NCBI GenBank assembly: GCA_028707175.1
Contig: JAQTUV010000006.1
Span: 78,369-142,368 of the forward strand
Origin: Sideroxydans sp.
GTDB lineage: Bacteria; Pseudomonadota; Gammaproteobacteria; Burkholderiales; Gallionellaceae
Reading direction: 5' to 3'
Length of the DNA stretch: 64,000 bases
Shown here: positions 1-10,100 of the stretch, piece by piece
Position numbering within the stretch: the stretch's first letter is position 1
Layout of the letters: every line of letters begins with the position of its first letter
Notes under the pieces: generated by a model
Seen by the model: only the letters and a program-made list of their open reading frames with translations
What the model was told of the DNA's origin: nothing
The model's database searches: none
Position numbers and translations under genes: made by a program

Positions 1-488
1 GAAAGATAGATTTTGGCCATAGAACTGTCGTCGAATTTTCTCAGTCTTGGCCCATGCCAGAATCGAGCGCACAAACTGTTTTTATTATCGTACGCATTTC
101 GTACCTGACTGCTTTTGCCATCACACGACCCTGAATTATCTATTAGAGGTCGGCCACTCGATATGACATGAGCGCCTGAAGGGAATGCTAACAGCTTTCG
201 GCTAGTAACTGGCTTAACAGGTGGTGTACGAGAACGTCGGCCCTTTAGCCCACAGAGGAAGTCACAACCTCAATATCTCAATTCCCACTTAGGCACCGAA
301 GAGCAAACAGGCAGGCAGCTTCTCGACCATTTCTGCCGATTCAGTTACCTGAATCTTTGTCTACTGCTTTATTCATTGCGGAAGTTCTAATCTCTCTGGT
401 GCGCCAAATATGATTAATCTGGGCGCTGGCAAGAGTCGATTGCCCAAAATGGTTCGCCGGAAATTATGTTTAGCCGAAATATGTATTT
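1..488. other. gene-free stretch at window start
   Basis: No open frame on either strand here has a credible start, ribosome-binding site or recognisable product. I see no strong palindrome or T-tract terminator. It lies downstream of the TIR/SLATT pair and may hold degraded accessory DNA. Confidence 0.5.
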
Positions 489-1352
489 TCATTTGTCTTT
501 GCGGGCTATCCATTGGGTATGCTCACGCGAGAATGCGTTCTCGGCATCCCCAACAAAATTCGACAATTGTTCATCACTCATTGAATGGCTGGCTTGCTGC
601 CTGATAAGACTTATCTCATGTGCGGCCAATGCATATGACGCTGAGAGTTCTTGGAAGCGTTTTGCTTGAATCCAACTCAGTAACGCCGCTGCAACGGTAA
701 CAAAAAAATCAGTTGGCCAGAATTGAACCGTTGGAAATCTAACTTTTGCAATTGAAAAAATTATCGCCATTCCAATAGTTACAATTAATGCGATGAAGTA
801 TCTATTAACCAAACGCTTATTGGTGCTGGCTTTTGCTGCATACCAATTTTGCTGATCAACGATGCGGTGAACTTTGTAATAACCCAAGCGATCGACAGCA
901 GAGGCTTGCCGTAGGCGATCCATTTCAGGTGAGATTTGCACACCATCAAGGTGCGTGGTGAGTAAGCCTGCAACATCTTTATTCTGTTCCACAATGGCTT
1001 TCAGCTTCAGAACAAAATCATGCCGGTCCATTTCATCTGAATTGTTAAACGGTTCCGACTTGGTGATATAACGCCACGTGATTGTCTTGATGGATTCGGC
1101 GACCGCACGGCCTGAGTACCAATGCCGATCTGGCCGGACAAGAAAAAGATAAGTAGCACAGGCCAAAGCGCCGATTAACACCAGAGCTTGAAGAATCGCG
1201 ACATCAGGGACAGGCGAGTTAGCAACAGAAATTGCTGAGGCAGCGGCCAAGAGACTCATGTGAGACAGGAATGCACGATAAAAGGCATTTTGCGCCCCCT
1301 GAGAGAGGTCGGAAGCTGACTGATATAGTGCTGGATAGTCGTCTTTCTTCAT
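489..1352 (-). CDS. SLATT/DUF4231-type membrane protein
   Basis: A 287-residue protein with two membrane segments near the N terminus (about residues 25-70), a long soluble middle part and two more segments at about 185-225, then a soluble tail. This two-plus-two layout with flanking helices fits the DUF4231/SLATT families, which are predicted to form pores in nucleotide-signal defence systems. Its ATG overlaps the stop of the upstream TIR gene as ATGA (1349-1352), so the two are surely cotranscribed and probably translationally coupled. I infer that it is the membrane effector answering a signal made by the TIR protein. The family call rests on hydropathy and overall look, since there is no short signature motif, so the function is inferred. 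Confidence 0.7.
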   Translation of the reverse strand: MKKDDYPALYQSASDLSQGAQNAFYRAFLSHMSLLAAASAISVANSPVPDVAILQALVLIGALACATYLFLVRPDRHWYSGRAVAESIKTITWRYITKSEPFNNSDEMDRHDFVLKLKAIVEQNKDVAGLLTTHLDGVQISPEMDRLRQASAVDRLGYYKVHRIVDQQNWYAAKASTNKRLVNRYFIALIVTIGMAIIFSIAKVRFPTVQFWPTDFFVTVAAALLSWIQAKRFQELSASYALAAHEISLIRQQASHSMSDEQLSNFVGDAENAFSREHTQWIARKDK

Positions 1353-1789
1353 TTGTTTTTGGCGTAATAGAGGTTCCAGATGGCATTGATGAGTGGCTGT
1401 TTATTCCATCCCACATGATTGTCTGCATTGCTAACTACAATATCCGCATTCTTTTCTTGCGCCCACGGGCTCACAGCGAGAATTGGCTTATTGTGATCCT
1501 TCGCTGCTTTGATTTCCTTTTGAATCCACTTGCTATGGTTCGCATACATTCCACTCGGGATAACAACTACGTGTGACCGGGCAATCTGATTAAAAATTGC
1601 CTGCTGCAAGGCCTGCGTATTGGGTGCGTTATGGATTGGATTGTCCTTGGGAACTGAGTAGTCATGAAAATCAAGAGACGCTTGGCCGACAGACCATGGT
1701 TCTTTAAAAATCCACGTTGCCAAAGTATCGTAGTGCTGTGAATATGCCCATGCATGACTAATAAATACATGAATCTGTCTTGTGCTCAT
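1349..1789 (-). CDS. TIR-like (ThsB/MTH538-type) domain protein
   Basis: A 146-residue single-domain protein starting MSTRQIHVFISHAW, the usual first strand of a TIR-like fold with its FISH motif. A later W88-x3-E92 pattern followed by a PIL strand sits where TIR enzymes carry their catalytic glutamate. The start at 1789 is favoured over an upstream in-frame start because AAGGAG lies five bases before the ATG. Proteins of the DUF1863/ThsB type make a cyclic ADP-ribose-like signal from NAD in Thoeris antiphage defence. Here the partner is a SLATT-type membrane protein and not the SIR2-SLOG protein ThsA. Enzyme activity is inferred from the fold; the gene pairing is seen directly. Confidence 0.8.
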   Translation of the reverse strand: MSTRQIHVFISHAWAYSQHYDTLATWIFKEPWSVGQASLDFHDYSVPKDNPIHNAPNTQALQQAIFNQIARSHVVVIPSGMYANHSKWIQKEIKAAKDHNKPILAVSPWAQEKNADIVVSNADNHVGWNKQPLINAIWNLYYAKNK

Positions 1790-2242
1790 TTGTACTCCTT
1801 GTTTGGCCTCGAACCTTAAATGCTTCCCTCCCCGTTCAAGCAACACGGGAGGCCCCAAATACATCCGCCCAAAAGCTAGCACGAATGCCATTAAAGAACC
1901 ATATGCCAGAATATATAGGCAACGGCATATAGCAATTGAATGTCTCAGGGCTAAGGAAGTAGCTAGAGGTTGTGATTGATGTGTTTCTACCCACATTGAG
2001 ATGCAATTGGCGCAACCGACGATTCTTCCGCAATGGAATACCGCAGCAGACTAAGATTCAAGCAACTGAAATGGCACAAATGGGTCGGGAACAGACTAAA
2101 TCAATAGGTAGGCCATAGCTGCCGGTCGACGAATACCTCGCACGCTTCCGCTACGTGCCATAAGGAGACATTCTTATTAGTCCGTACTACTATGTCTATA
2201 AAGTTGCACAGACCGCCCACTTCCACGTTAGCTTTCTGAACA
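1790..2242. other. gene-free stretch between the TIR gene and the 284-residue gene
   Basis: This 450-base spacer separates two divergently transcribed genes, so it should hold both promoters. I cannot point to convincing -35/-10 pairs, and the short frames here overlap each other and lack ribosome-binding sites. Confidence 0.5.
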
Positions 2243-3097
2243 ATGACCGATCTCAACAAAATAGAATCCATAATTCGATTTAAACGACAGCTTGTCTCAG
2301 AGTTGCCCTATGCGCCGAATAAAAAGGAATCCAAGGATTATTTGCTGTCTTTGGATATCGGAGAGATTGTTCACATTTATGATTTTTGGCAACAGAGGCG
2401 GATCCATGTCCATCCTCGAAATACCATTGTAAGTAGCCAAATTCGAAATTGTGCTTTGTATTTACGCAATAGGGAAAGAATCAAAGTGATCCTGAGTCGT
2501 GTAAGTAATGGCTTGGATGTCAATAGATACTTATCGCACAAGGCTCATAACGCAACATTTGAAGTAGAACAATTCAAACAAACTCATAGCTTCAACTCTT
2601 TCCGGGATCAGATTCTGATATGCGAAGGTTTTCATCACTTGCACCTTGAGGAATTCCCAAAGAGATCGGATGAAGTGCTCATTGCACACGTAACATCAAG
2701 CACCTTCGAAGTCGTTCAGATTGCAAGCCATGACTTGTTTAAAAGTGATGCAGAAGCCCTCGCCGAATACGAGAAACATATCAATGCATTTGTGCTTGCA
2801 AAGAATCCCAATGGGGGATTCATTATCGGAGGAGCTGGTGGCGGCATGCAAAATCTCGCAGGGAGTTCTATTGAGTCCTCCATCAAACAAATAACTGTGA
2901 GTAAGATCCTCCAAAATGTTGAAATTGCGAATACTGGAATAGAAAAATATGTAAAAAACCTATACCAACATTGTTATAACCGTAACCCACACCACATCAA
3001 TCCAGAATGGCGAATGCTCGGAAGAGAAATAGCTATCTATGACAAGAAGAATAGAGTGCAATTTGAGGGCAATAATCTTCTACATAGATTTGTATGA
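2243..3097 (+). CDS. conserved-looking protein of unknown function
   Basis: A 284-residue soluble protein that I do not recognise. It has no signal peptide or membrane segment. The middle part carries an HHLHLEEFP stretch followed by RSDEVLIAHV and a hydrophobic strand ending at ASHDLF, which looks like a small alpha/beta domain with conserved histidines. Near residue 195 is a glycine-rich run (IIGGAGGG). No Shine-Dalgarno sequence is visible before the ATG. It sits alone between the TIR pair and umuDC, so a role in defence or stress is only a guess from position. Confidence 0.6.
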   Translation: MTDLNKIESIIRFKRQLVSELPYAPNKKESKDYLLSLDIGEIVHIYDFWQQRRIHVHPRNTIVSSQIRNCALYLRNRERIKVILSRVSNGLDVNRYLSHKAHNATFEVEQFKQTHSFNSFRDQILICEGFHHLHLEEFPKRSDEVLIAHVTSSTFEVVQIASHDLFKSDAEALAEYEKHINAFVLAKNPNGGFIIGGAGGGMQNLAGSSIESSIKQITVSKILQNVEIANTGIEKYVKNLYQHCYNRNPHHINPEWRMLGREIAIYDKKNRVQFEGNNLLHRFV

Positions 3098-3472
3098 ACA
3101 AAGGCCGACCTCGCATTCGTGAGGGATTGGCGCATATGCACACGGCTAAACAATCATTCGCGCAGCCCTCAGTGAATGTCTGCAACGGGTCGGCTGCTGC
3201 CGATCATCTTTTAATGAAGCGGACATTCATTTCAGTTTCGCTGTTTTTTTTCAGAAAAAATCCTGACTGACCGGTGTTGGCGGTGGAGCTGTCATTGGTG
3301 CTGGATGTAGTGACTCATTCATCAACTCAAAAGCGGGCATTCGGCTGCGCCATTTTTGAATCTCGCTGACCGGCGCCTTAGGCCGAGAAATCGACGCTGA
3401 ATACCTTGCTGCTATATGCTCCGACAGACTTGATTGCGTAGCTCTCGAATATGGTCAGTCGTGGCTATATCT
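3098..3472. other. gene-free stretch between convergent genes
   Basis: This is the spacer between the 284-residue gene and umuC, which converge. It contains a run of eight or nine T at about 3243-3251 that could end rightward transcription, but no clean stem precedes it. Two short related strings containing GCGGACATTC and GCGGGCATTC lie about 110 bases apart and look like remnants of an intergenic repeat. Confidence 0.4.
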
Positions 3473-4747
3473 TTACCCCGCCACCGGCAACTCCCCCCAC
3501 TCTGTCGTATAGCTAGGCGATTTACTCTCCCTACGCATCGCCCACTTCCTCTCCGTTCCCGATGAGGCGATGGTCATACTCCCCTTCCCCATCTTGCGAT
3601 TGATATCGTCCATCACCTTCATCAAGGAAGCTGATTTCTCTGTATCGCACACTTCATCAAATATTGACTGTTGGTAGATTTGCTTGGGTTGTAATCCCAT
3701 CAGCAATACACCTGACTTCTGATATCTGAAGCCACTGCGATAAGCCAGCGTTAATCCTGCTCGGGAGGCATGGATTAGTTTGAGTGTGTCATCTGTAGGT
3801 TGGCTGAGTGGCACGATGAGGGAACGTTGATACTGTGGTTCACCTTCCTTGAAGGGATTGGTTCTGAGATAGACGCATATGCTGTTGGCGACTGAACCAT
3901 CTTTGCGTAGCTTCTCTGCGGCTAGGGTGGTGAAGTAGGACACGGATTCAGATAGCTCATCGAAGTTGGTGATGAGTGAACCGAATGAGCGAGACACCAT
4001 GATCTGTTGTCTGGGGACGCCTGCCTCGTCTAGTTCGATGCAGGGAATGCCGTTCAACTCTTTGACGGTGCGCTCAACTACGATGGATAACTGCTGGCGG
4101 ATGTATTCAGTATCGGCGCATCTCAAGTCTTCGATGGTGTTGATGTTCATACCAGACAGCTTCTCTGAAAGACGACGGCCTATGCCCCACACTTCGTTGA
4201 CGGGTAGTTTGGAGAAGACTTTGCTGAGTTGTGCAGCATCTAGGCGTCCAAAGTCGCATACACCGTCTTTGCCAGCATGCCCTTTCTTGGCGCAGTGGTT
4301 GGCTAGCTTGGCGAGTGTCTTGGTTTCAGCGATTCCTACGCATACGGGGATGCCTGTGCTTTGTTTGACGGTGCGACGTATCTTCTGGCCGTAGTCCATG
4401 AGGGTATTGGGATCAAACCCCGCCAAGTCTAGAAAGCATTCATCAATGGAGTAGATTTCTTGATGGGGTGAGAAGTTAGACAGGATGGACATGACACGTG
4501 CGGACATGTCGCCATACAGGCTGTAGTTACTAGAGAGTGCAATGATGCCGTGTTGTTTGGCGAGGTCTTTGAGTTTGAACCACGGTTCAGCCATTTTGAT
4601 GCCGAGTGCTTTGACTTCGTTGGAACGTGCAACTGCACATCCGTCATTGTTGGAAAGGACGACGACAAGCACGCCTTCAAGACGGGGATTGAATACGCGT
4701 TCGCAGGAGACGTAGAAGTTGTTGCAGTCAACGAGTGCGATAGGCAT
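3473..4747 (-). CDS. umuC: DNA polymerase V catalytic subunit UmuC
   Basis: A 424-residue Y-family translesion polymerase, the usual length for UmuC (E. coli 422). The catalytic motifs are visible: D7 in [13 protein letters not shown] near the start and S100-I-D-E103 in the palm. Helix-hairpin-helix residues follow near 195 (VWGIGRR) and the little-finger domain near 245-350. A QQSIFD string near residue 356 is a candidate beta-clamp binding motif. It begins two bases after the umuD stop, so the two form an operon. With processed UmuD it copies damaged DNA during the SOS response. Such operons are common on mobile elements as well as on chromosomes. Confidence 0.96.
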   Translation of the reverse strand: MPIALVDCNNFYVSCERVFNPRLEGVLVVVLSNNDGCAVARSNEVKALGIKMAEPWFKLKDLAKQHGIIALSSNYSLYGDMSARVMSILSNFSPHQEIYSIDECFLDLAGFDPNTLMDYGQKIRRTVKQSTGIPVCVGIAETKTLAKLANHCAKKGHAGKDGVCDFGRLDAAQLSKVFSKLPVNEVWGIGRRLSEKLSGMNINTIEDLRCADTEYIRQQLSIVVERTVKELNGIPCIELDEAGVPRQQIMVSRSFGSLITNFDELSESVSYFTTLAAEKLRKDGSVANSICVYLRTNPFKEGEPQYQRSLIVPLSQPTDDTLKLIHASRAGLTLAYRSGFRYQKSGVLLMGLQPKQIYQQSIFDEVCDTEKSASLMKVMDDINRKMGKGSMTIASSGTERKWAMRRESKSPSYTTEWGELPVAG

Positions 4748-4749
4748 GG

Positions 4750-5193
4750 TCAGCGATGCTTCTTTACTGATGAAGTCACCACTCCCCAGACTTGAAGCTC
4801 TTCACCATCCTTGAATTCGATGTCTTTGAACTTGGCGTTGGCAGGTTTGAGTAACACTGTGGTGCCTCGCTGGGAAAGATATTTGACCGTGAACCCACCA
4901 TCGATAATAGCTACGACGATATCGCCGTCATGGGCATTGAGTGATCTATCCACGACCAGCAGATCGCCATCGAAGATGCCTGCGCCAGTCATGCTGTTGC
5001 CCCTGGCTCGGACAAAGAAGGTCGAGTCCTTGTGTTGGATCAGGTGTTCATCAAGGCTCAAACGCCCCTCGGTGTAGTCATCAGCAGGTGAAGGAAAGCC
5101 TGCGGCCACACGGTCACTGAAAAGCGGCAGATAGATTGGCTCAACGCCTAGTGCTGGACGAAGGGTTTGAAGTGTTTGGATTGGATGGTTCAT
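4750..5193 (-). CDS. umuD: UmuD, self-cleaving subunit of DNA polymerase V
   Basis: A 147-residue LexA/UmuD-type S24 peptidase. The likely self-cleavage bond is A31-G32 in VAAGFPSP, and the Ser-Lys dyad is S67 (in GNSMTG) and K104 (in FTVKYL). RecA filaments trigger cleavage, and the shortened dimer joins UmuC to form the active polymerase. The protein starts just downstream of a GAAC-N4-GTTC palindrome that is a plausible SOS operator. The length and motifs are normal for the family and there is no sign of damage. Confidence 0.95.
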   Translation of the reverse strand: MNHPIQTLQTLRPALGVEPIYLPLFSDRVAAGFPSPADDYTEGRLSLDEHLIQHKDSTFFVRARGNSMTGAGIFDGDLLVVDRSLNAHDGDIVVAIIDGGFTVKYLSQRGTTVLLKPANAKFKDIEFKDGEELQVWGVVTSSVKKHR

Positions 5194-5230
5194 GGCAAAC
5201 CTTGCGATACGAGGTTTGCAGGATGGTAAA

Positions 5231-5242
5231 GAACGTTCGTTC
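5231..5242. promoter_or_regulatory. candidate SOS box (GAAC-N4-GTTC) before umuDC
   Basis: GAACGTTCGTTC is a palindrome of GAAC and GTTC half-sites with four bases between, flanked by A and T that extend the symmetry. It sits 38 bases upstream of the umuD start. This pattern resembles the Gram-positive LexA/DinR operator and not the CTGT-N8-ACAG box usual in beta- and gammaproteobacteria. A CTGT is present just beside it, but no ACAG partner follows at the right distance. Confidence 0.5.
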
Positions 5243-5328
5243 TGTTGTCAATTTTAACTGTGGATTCGCGATTGCACTATGATTGACGCTACTGTTTGCA
5301 GCATCACACTTAGATAAGGAATTACACC

Positions 5329-5715
5329 ATGCGTTTGCTCCACACCATGATTCGTACTGGCAATCTTGAACGATCCATTGAGTTTTACACCAACGTGCTT
5401 GGGATGAAGCTCTTACGCCAGAAGGACTATCCAGAGGGAAAGTTCACGCTGGCCTTTTTAGGCTATGGGGACGAAAGCAAGGAAACCGCGATTGAACTGA
5501 CGTACAACTGGGGCGTGGAGAAATATGAATTAGGAACAGGCTTCGGTCATTTGGCGATTGAAGTGCCCGATGCGTACGCATTCTGCGAAGAGGTTAAAAA
5601 GAATGGCGGACAAGTCATTCGTGAAGCTGGGCCAATGACGGGTAGCACCACTGTGCTTGCGTTTATTAGGGATCCGGATGGGTATTCGATTGAGTTGATT
5701 CAGAAGAAGGCGTGA
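5329..5715 (+). CDS. gloA: lactoylglutathione lyase (glyoxalase I)
   Basis: A 128-residue glyoxalase I that turns the hemithioacetal of methylglyoxal and glutathione into S-lactoylglutathione, the first step of methylglyoxal detoxification. The four metal ligands of the bacterial nickel-type enzyme are all present at the expected places: H5, E56, H74 and E122. The short form without extra loops also fits the Ni/Co class. AAGGA lies nine bases upstream of the ATG. It is a single gene divergent from umuDC. Confidence 0.96.
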   Translation: MRLLHTMIRTGNLERSIEFYTNVLGMKLLRQKDYPEGKFTLAFLGYGDESKETAIELTYNWGVEKYELGTGFGHLAIEVPDAYAFCEEVKKNGGQVIREAGPMTGSTTVLAFIRDPDGYSIELIQKKA

Positions 5716-5982
5716 ATTCTTCGAAAATTATGCAAATGCAATTTGCAATGCAATACATCGGTTCATCATACGAATAGATTGGCTGTCAGCTTCTCGGCCA
5801 AAGCAGCCAAGGCATCTTGCATCGTAATCTGGCTGCTTAGCGCGCCAAAACAGACACCACGTCCGAATCACCGGTCCGAGTGTCTGTTCGCGCCGCGACC
5901 AAGAGATTGAGAATCACTACCCCATGGATTCCCTCATTCACTAGTGACTTTGGTCTTAGTTATTTCAGGTTCAAAGTTACGG

Positions 5983-6792
5983 CTAAAAACGGTAAAGATA
6001 ACCAACTGCAACTAGGGGAATGATCTTCTTATCGACAAGCGGGCTATCCGATATCTCTTTGCCCAATGCAGTGGCATTAGCTTCCAGAAAGACCGTTTGT
6101 TTCCTATCCAACATATAGCTTGTACGAAGCCCGAACTGAAAATTAACAGTCGATGCACCCTCATAAGCGGAACGGTACGAGGTAGCCTCCGATGAAGTCA
6201 CGCCAAAGTAGTAGTTAACGTATTTATTGTCCGCATATCGAATTGCCGCATGCGGGCTCAGTATGAAGGAACCGCTACGGAAATCGCGCTCGAACTTCAG
6301 CGCGGCCTGCCGTCCATTGCTCTTTCCTGATACATCGCCTAGTGCTTCGAGAGATACCTTCGCGAAATCGGTCTTCAGCGTTACGGCCCCCCCCATCCAT
6401 CCTCCACCGCTGCGTTCATTCATTCCCGAGAGAATTGGTGCATCACCGGACTGGTAGCCGTCCAGCAATGAATATCGAACGCGCAGAGCGAAAGTCCACT
6501 GGTCTTGCGAAGCAAGTTTCATATCTATTGCATCGATGGCGACTCTGATGTGTTCGCTGATGTATAGGAAATTCGGAAAGACTACCGTTTTGTTGCTCAT
6601 GTTGATGTAAGGTCGCTCTGCAACCGATAAACCGATGCCCAGCCCCCAGACAACGGGCGGCTGGGTCATTTGCACGGGTGGCTGATTCACTTGCGCGGGC
6701 GCCTCATTCGCCTGCTGTTCTGCGAATGCGCTGAGGGGAAGAAGTGCTGCACCAAATGTCAGCGCCCAACGTTGAATATGAGGTAAGTACAT
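5983..6792 (-). CDS. MipA/OmpV family outer membrane protein
   Basis: A 269-residue beta-barrel protein. A signal peptide (residues 1-24, ending LSAFA) is followed by a short proline/glutamine-rich linker, then VWGLGIGLSVAERPY, alternating strands and a terminal aromatic residue (YLYRF), as expected for an outer-membrane barrel. The family includes the MltA-interacting protein and OmpV porins, whose roles are scaffold or porin functions that remain vague. GGAG precedes the ATG by seven bases. It lies downstream of the RND efflux operon in the same direction but about 320 bases away, so it probably has its own promoter. Confidence 0.85.
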   Translation of the reverse strand: MYLPHIQRWALTFGAALLPLSAFAEQQANEAPAQVNQPPVQMTQPPVVWGLGIGLSVAERPYINMSNKTVVFPNFLYISEHIRVAIDAIDMKLASQDQWTFALRVRYSLLDGYQSGDAPILSGMNERSGGGWMGGAVTLKTDFAKVSLEALGDVSGKSNGRQAALKFERDFRSGSFILSPHAAIRYADNKYVNYYFGVTSSEATSYRSAYEGASTVNFQFGLRTSYMLDRKQTVFLEANATALGKEISDSPLVDKKIIPLVAVGYLYRF

Positions 6793-7111
6793 ATAGACTC
6801 CAGGTAAATCGTATCAATAGAAAATTAATGGCCTTAATGGATTGTCCAGTCGGTTCTTTACCCGAATAGTGTTCTTCGAGAACCGGCTGACTTTCCGTAG
6901 CCTCCAGCGTTAATCCACTTGTATACAGTGGAATATTGTTCGACCAAATGCAGTTAAGTCATCGTCGTCCCCTCGGGCAGTCGCCGTCGTAGCAAGACTC
7001 GTGAACGCCCATCGCTTTGCCTACTGCAGTACCGTCAAAATTCACGAGCGACGTCAAACCGCAGTTCCGACAGGTAGGCAACAATGGTCGAGCCCCATAG
7101 GTGTTCATCGT
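6793..7111. other. spacer with an 11-bp stem between mipA-like gene and efflux operon
   Basis: No gene is supported here. Arms at 6847-6857 (CAGTCGGTTCT) and 6879-6889 (AGAACCGGCTG) can form an 11-bp stem with one wobble and a 21-base loop. There is no T-run after it, so it is a weak terminator or a regulatory stem ahead of the mipA-like gene. Confidence 0.45.
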
Positions 7112-10100
7112 CTATTTATCCAATATTGGCTCGCCAGCTTTCCGCGTAAACCAACTGCCCACGCGGCGCTCGATGCTGTCGACATAGGTAAAGGCCACAG
7201 GCACTACAAGCAGGCTGAGCGCGGTGGAGGTCATCAGGCCGCCGATCACGGCGATCGCCATCGGTTGACGGAAACTTGCGTCTGCACCCATGCCAAGTGC
7301 GATGGGCAGCATGCCCGCGATCATCGCCACCGAGGTCATGACGATAGGGCGGACACGTTTGTGGCATGCGTCGAGCAGTGCGTCGTGCATGGACATGCCG
7401 CGCTTGTGGATGCCGACCACGGCATACTCCACCAGCAGGATCGAATTCTTGGTGACGATGCCCATCAGCATAACGAGCCCGATCAATGACGGAATGCTCA
7501 GCATGCCCCCGCTCAGCAGCAGCGCGATGAACGCTCCGCCCAGCGACAGCGGCACGGCAGACAAAATGGTGAATGGTTGAAAGAAGTCGCGGAACAGCAG
7601 CACCAGCACGCAGAATACGCACAGAAGACCGATGACGATCGCAAGGCCGAAGCTGCCCATCAACTCCACCATGACTTCGGCATCGCCGGTCTCGATCAGC
7701 TTGACGCTCGACGGCATAGTCTTGACTGCCGGCAGCAACCTGACAGCCGCAAGCGCCGATCCGAGCGGGGTACCACCTAGATCGGCGCCCACCGTCACGT
7801 AGCGGAGCCGGTCGTAGCGATCGATCTGCGAGGGACCGCTTTCCATCGACAGGCTCGCCACGCCGGACAGTGGAATCAATCCGGCGCGACCATGTACTCG
7901 CAGGCCGCCCACCGCGTCCATGTCCTGCCGGGCCGCGTCTGGCATACGCACCAGGATGCCAACTTGCCGATTGTCCAAGTTGAGCTTGGCGATCAGGGCA
8001 TCGAAATCGCCGCTAGTGGCAATGCGTACGGTCTCTCCGATAACCGAGGTGCTGACACCCTGGTCGGCCGCGCGCTGGGCGTCTGGACGCACTACGATCT
8101 CCGGCCGCTCCAGACTGGCGGTGGAAGTAATGTTGGAGAGACCCGGCACGCCGCGTAGTTCGCGCTCCAACGCCTGGGCAGTAGCCTTCAACACCAAAGG
8201 ATCTTCGCTAGCAAGGATCAGCGACATCTTTTCTCCCGGCCCGCCGACGCCTAACGAAAAGCGCGCACCGGGCACAGCGGATAAGACCCGCCGCATCTCG
8301 TTTTCAATGGCGGTCTGGCTCGGCCGTGTGTCGCGCGGCGCAAGCATCAGCGTCAACGTGGCGCGCCTTACTTCCCCCGCCTGCACCCGCCCGCCTCCCC
8401 CTGCCTGCGGAGTGCCAACGGTAGTCATGACGTGCTCGACACCCGCAACTCCGGCGATGGCGCGGCGCGCGGCTTCCGCCGCCGCTTCCGTGCTCTTAAG
8501 GCTGCTGCCCGGTGGAAGTTCGAGGCTAACGTCGCTGTAACCCTTGTCGGATGGCGGCATCAGGCCTGTATTGAGGAGCGGCACCAGCGCGAGCGAGGTG
8601 ATGAAGATACCCAGCGCGCCGATCAGCGTGGCGCGTCGATGCGCAAGGCACCAACGTACCCACCCAAGGTAATGGTTCATCAGGTGTCCGTCATCCGCTA
8701 TCTTCTCGCCCGGAAGGGTCTTCAGAAAATATGCCGCCAGCATCGGCGTGAGCAGCCGCGCCACCAACAGTGAAGAGAGCACGGCCACCACGGCAGTCCA
8801 GCCGAACTGCTTGAAGAACAACCCGGGAATACCGCTCATTGAGGCAGTCGGCAGGAAGACCACCACAAGCGTCATCGTGGTGGCGATAACCGCCAGCGCA
8901 ATTTCGGTTACGGCGTCGCCCGTCGCCTGCGCGATGGGTTTGCCCATGCGGGCGTGGCGCTCGATGTTCTCGATCTCGACGATGGCATCGTCTACAAGGA
9001 TACCGATGACCACAGCCAGCGCCAGGAGCGTCAGCGTGTTGAGCGAATAGCCGAGCCAATGCATGGCGGCGAAGGTCGGCAGAATCGACAAGGGCAATGC
9101 CGAGGCGGAGATCAGGGTGGCGCGCCAGTCGCGCAGAAACCACCAGACCACCAGCACGGCCAGCAGCGCGCCCTCGTAGAGCATGTTCATGGAGCCTTTA
9201 TACTGCTCAAGGGTGTAATCGACCGAGCCCGAAATCTTTGTGAAATGGAGGCTGTCGTCCGCAGCTTCGAGTCGGCTCAGCGCCTCGGCAACGCCTGCGG
9301 CGATACGGGTCTCGTCAAATCCCATTGCCCGGTAGATCTTGAATCCCACTACCGGTTTGCCGTCGAGCAGTGCCACCTGTCCACGCTCGGCGTGGCTATC
9401 GCTGACGGTTGCCACCTGGTCCAGAGTGATGCGTCGTCCATCGGCCATGACAATGGCAAGGTGCTTGAGTTCGTCGGCCTGACGTATGGTGGCGGTGGTG
9501 CGCACCGCCTGCTCGGCCCCGCCAACCTGCCCGCGCCCGCCGGAGGATTCCTGTTCCACCGAGCGCAAAGCGCGCGACACATCGGCAGCGGTGACACCCA
9601 TGCCAGTGAGGCGTGCCGGATCCACTTCAACGCGCACCTGTCGCTGCACACCGCCGACCCGCTCAAAGCGTCCGATGCCAGGCACACCCAACACGGCCTT
9701 GCTCACCTTGTCATCCACGAACCACGACAGAGCTTCTTCGTCCAATCGCGAGGACGCCACAGCGTAGACGACGGTAGCTTCGCGCGCGGCACGCACTGCG
9801 CTGATGGATGGCTGTTGCAAGTCGGCGGGCAGGTCGGAACGCACGCGGTCAACCGCATCCTTGGTTTCGATCAGCGCATCGGACAGTTTCTTTTCGAGAA
9901 TGAATTCGATATTGATCTGTACTTGGCCGTCAGTGATAGCGGTGCGCACATGTTTGATCCCTGACAGGGTAGCCAGCGAATTTTCCACCTTGCGCGCCAC
10001 TTCGGTTTCCAGTTGCCCTGGTGCCGCGCCTGGCTGACTCAGGTTAATCGTAACCATGGGCAGGTCGAGATCGGGCAGATTTGCGATCGGCAGTTGCCGA

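Noticed and set aside
3351..3376. GAATCTCG string considered as a left attachment copy of tRNA-Glu
   Set aside because: Only eight bases match the tRNA 3' end and the string is in the opposite orientation to that needed.
8954..9964. Long rightward frame of 336 codons opposite the RND transporter gene
   Set aside because: It is fully antisense to a gene with clear motifs, has no ribosome-binding site or recognisable domain, and such frames are common opposite GC-rich genes.
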